Source: an uncultured Verrucomicrobiae bacterium
GTDB taxonomy: Bacteria > Verrucomicrobiota > Verrucomicrobiia > Verrucomicrobiales > DEV007
Length of the DNA: 6,333 nt
Reading direction: 5' to 3'
Assembly (NCBI GenBank): GCA_937898895.1
Contig: CALDKL010000062.1
Coordinates: 1-6,333, forward strand
The notes under the pieces were generated by a model. It made no database searches, had not been told where the DNA came from, and saw nothing but the letters and a program-made list of their open reading frames with translations. Positions 5,117-6,333 of this stretch are shown here, in pieces (positions within the stretch are counted from its first letter, which is position 1; each line of letters opens with the position of its first letter). The translations under genes and the position numbers were made by a program.

Positions 5117-5908
5117 TCAGGGCTGTTTGTATTGGGCGAGGGCTTCCGGGAGATAATATTCCAATTGGGCGATTCGTTTTTCGTCCATCGGATGGGTGCT
5201 GAGAAAGTTCGGCATGCCTCCCCCTTTCTGATTCTGTTGTTTCCAGGCGGCGAAGCGCTTCCAGAGCGAGACCGCTTCGCGGGGATCGTAGCCGGCCCGG
5301 GCCATGTAGATGGCTCCCATGCGGTCGGCTTCGAGTTCCTGTTGACGGGAGAAGGCGCGGGTGGCGACGAGGGCACCGGCTCCGAGGGCGGCGGTCGGGA
5401 GGACTCCGTTGCCCCCATCCCGGTTGAAGAGGTATCCGGCTCCGGCGACGGCGGCTCCGGCAAGAACCTGCTGCGAGACACGCTCTCCGGAATGGCGGGC
5501 GACGACGTGAGCGACCTCGTGACCGATCACCGCGGCGAGTCCCGCATCATTTTGCGTCACCTGAAACAGGCCGGTGTGGACCCCGACTTTTCCTCCGGGG
5601 AGGGCGAAGGCATTTGGGGTGGCGTCTTCGAACACGACAAATTCCCACTGTGCATCGGGCACCGGCATGTAGACCGAGAGGCGTTTTCCAACCCGCTGCA
5701 CCGGCTCGGTGTAGGCGGGATTGGTCGAGATCTTTTTGGTCTGCTTGATCTTCTGAAATTCGGTCAGGCCAAGAGCCGCCTCCTTGGCGGGCGGCAGCAT
5801 GTTGATCTGTTTCCGTCCGGTTTCGGGCACGGTGGTGGTGCAGGCTACGCCCACGAGGGCGGCCAGCAAGGTGGAGACGGCGAAGTAACGGGCCGGTCGG
5901 GATTTCAT
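5117..5908 (-). CDS. M48 family zinc metalloprotease, lipoprotein
   Basis: A 263-residue envelope protease of the LoiP/YggG-BepA kind. Residues 1-23 form a lipoprotein signal (MKSRPAR, hydrophobic core, then LVGVAC with lipidated C23; the Gly at -3 is acceptable but not ideal). The catalytic HEVAH motif is at 130-134 (zinc ligands H130 and H134, catalytic E131), and the ELEAD motif at 191-195 supplies the third ligand. Between them lies the Gly/Ala-rich stretch usual for the family (about 148-183). STHPMDEKRI (237-246) is the conserved segment beyond the active site. All key residues are present, so it should be active. Known relatives degrade misfolded outer-membrane or lipoprotein substrates; that role is inferred here. 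It heads a two-gene unit with the cyclo-ligase 5 nt downstream. There is no Shine-Dalgarno sequence, and a stem-loop with a T-rich tail ends only about 23 nt before its ATG. Confidence 0.95.
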   Translation of the reverse strand: MKSRPARYFAVSTLLAALVGVACTTTVPETGRKQINMLPPAKEAALGLTEFQKIKQTKKISTNPAYTEPVQRVGKRLSVYMPVPDAQWEFVVFEDATPNAFALPGGKVGVHTGLFQVTQNDAGLAAVIGHEVAHVVARHSGERVSQQVLAGAAVAGAGYLFNRDGGNGVLPTAALGAGALVATRAFSRQQELEADRMGAIYMARAGYDPREAVSLWKRFAAWKQQNQKGGGMPNFLSTHPMDEKRIAQLEYYLPEALAQYKQP

Positions 5909-5931
5909 AGAGGATTCGAAGGAAACAGAAA

Positions 5932-5954
5932 CGGATCGCTTTCAAAACGATCCG
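5932..5954 (-). terminator. Stem-loop with T-rich tail, terminator or attenuator before the M48 gene
   Basis: A perfect 7-bp stem CGGATCG/CGATCCG with a 9-nt loop is followed on the minus strand by TTTCTGTTTCC. This looks like an intrinsic terminator for the upstream gene at 6033-6333. Its closeness to the M48 start (ATG 5908) means it could also govern read-through into that gene. A TTGAAA hexamer lies across the loop and 3' arm, so a promoter could overlap the structure. Confidence 0.5.
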
Positions 5955-5959
5955 GAGGC

Positions 5960-5974
5960 CGAGCGCTTAGCTCG
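5960..5974. other. Short stem-loop in the intergenic hairpin cluster
   Basis: CGAGC and GCTCG (5960-5964 and 5970-5974) form a 5-bp stem with a 5-nt loop. On the plus strand it is followed by AATTTT, but no plus-strand gene precedes it. On the minus strand it lies between the two larger stem-loops. Alone it could be chance. Confidence 0.3.
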
Positions 5975-5987
5975 AATTTTCATCCGT

Positions 5988-6013
5988 TTCCCTTACGCCT
6001 CGCCGCAAGGGAA
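5988..6013 (-). terminator. 10-bp stem-loop just after the upstream gene
   Basis: On the minus strand TTCCCTTGCG pairs with CGTAAGGGAA around the 6-nt loop GCGAGG: nine Watson-Crick pairs plus one G-U. On the plus strand the G-U position becomes an A-C mismatch, so the structure is best as minus-strand RNA. It begins about 20 nt after the stop of the gene at 6033. No T-run follows, so it may protect or process the 3' end rather than terminate directly. Confidence 0.45.
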
Positions 6014-6032
6014 TCTTTCACGCATTCGCGAA

Positions 6033-6333
6033 TCAGAAGAACAGATCGGAGAGGGACTCGTCATCGAGTTGCCCCGGATCGACCACGGCCACGAGCTGCC
6101 CGAGATACTCCACCGCAGCCATTTCCGAAGCCGGGTCAAAGGCTTCGGCAGATTCCGCGCCCTGCGAAAGGGGCAGGGAGGATTTGGGGCGAAAGGAATC
6201 GAGCAGCGCGGGTGCGGCGAGTGCCACGGCGGCGGCGGCACCAAGCGAGGTCAGCCACAAGATTCTGTGGGCAGCGATCCGCTGGCGTATCGGTTCCCAC
6301 CATCCCGAAGAGGCTCCGGGCGATTGCCGTGCT
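6033..6333 (-). CDS. C-terminal part of a single-pass membrane protein
   Basis: The reading frame is open from the right edge (first complete codon at 6332) to the TGA at 6035-6033, giving the last 99 residues. No ATG occurs before the membrane segment; an in-frame TTG at 6260 would cut into that segment, so the gene most likely begins beyond the window. The visible part starts with a hydrophilic basic stretch (WWEPIRQRIAAHRI). A membrane helix follows at about residues 24-45 (ILWLTSLGAAAAVALAAPALL), then an acidic tail of about 50 residues ending DDESLSDLFF. The basic-inside rule puts the N-terminus in the cytoplasm and the acidic tail outside. This layout is seen in anti-sigma factors and other small membrane regulators, but no diagnostic motif is visible, so the function is unknown. 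Three stem-loops follow its stop before the M48 gene. Confidence 0.65.
   Translation of the reverse strand, partial: ARQSPGASSGWWEPIRQRIAAHRILWLTSLGAAAAVALAAPALLDSFRPKSSLPLSQGAESAEAFDPASEMAAVEYLGQLVAVVDPGQLDDESLSDLFF

Noticed and set aside
6033..6260. TTG at 6260 as a complete 75-residue gene
   Set aside because: The frame stays open to the window edge, and a start there would remove the basic segment before the membrane helix. A partial larger protein is more likely.

Overview
This is a GC-rich bacterial window. It most likely comes from the Verrucomicrobiota or a related PVC-group lineage. The clues are a secreted protein that opens with an SHD1-type domain (frequent in planctomycetes and verrucomicrobia), a DUF3450 gene coupled to a second exported protein, and genes that mostly lack a Shine-Dalgarno sequence. 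The lineage is an inference from gene content, not from a marker gene.

Layout from left to right. Positions 1-919 (minus) hold a DUF3450 periplasmic coiled-coil protein. It overlaps by ATGA the start of a second exported protein that runs off the left edge and is probably the long ExbB/TtpC-like component of a TonB energising system. Positions 920-1294 are a divergent intergenic region with a candidate promoter for each direction. Positions 1295-1744 (plus) encode a small exported protein of unknown function with a run of eight G in its signal-peptide codons. A tRNA-Ala(GGC) gene lies at 1775-1847 (minus), with two mutually exclusive hairpins at its 5' end. Positions 1948-3642 (minus) encode a fused, two-domain ABC permease of the ferric-iron (FbpB) type, with no ATPase or binding-protein gene beside it. 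Divergent from it, 3774-4538 (plus) encodes an exported protein made of an SHD1-like domain and two HMA-like metal-binding domains, each with an unusual HLCCGxC motif. Its promoter appears to start transcription at or next to the ATG, making a leaderless mRNA. Convergent to it is a minus-strand pair: an M48 lipoprotein metalloprotease (5117-5908) followed 5 nt later by 5-formyltetrahydrofolate cyclo-ligase (4551-5111). A 124-nt gap with three consecutive stem-loops separates this pair from the C-terminal end of a single-pass membrane protein that enters from the right edge (6033-6333).

How the genes may work together: the DUF3450/ExbB-like unit, the ferric-type permease and the HMA protein share a metal-uptake or metal-handling theme at the cell envelope, but they are separate transcription units and the link is an inference. 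The M48 protease is probably for envelope quality control, and the cyclo-ligase is folate housekeeping. The most novel items are the double CCGxC HMA protein with its apparent leaderless start, the G8 tract, and the stem-loop cluster before the M48 gene. No mobile element, CRISPR array or defence system is visible.
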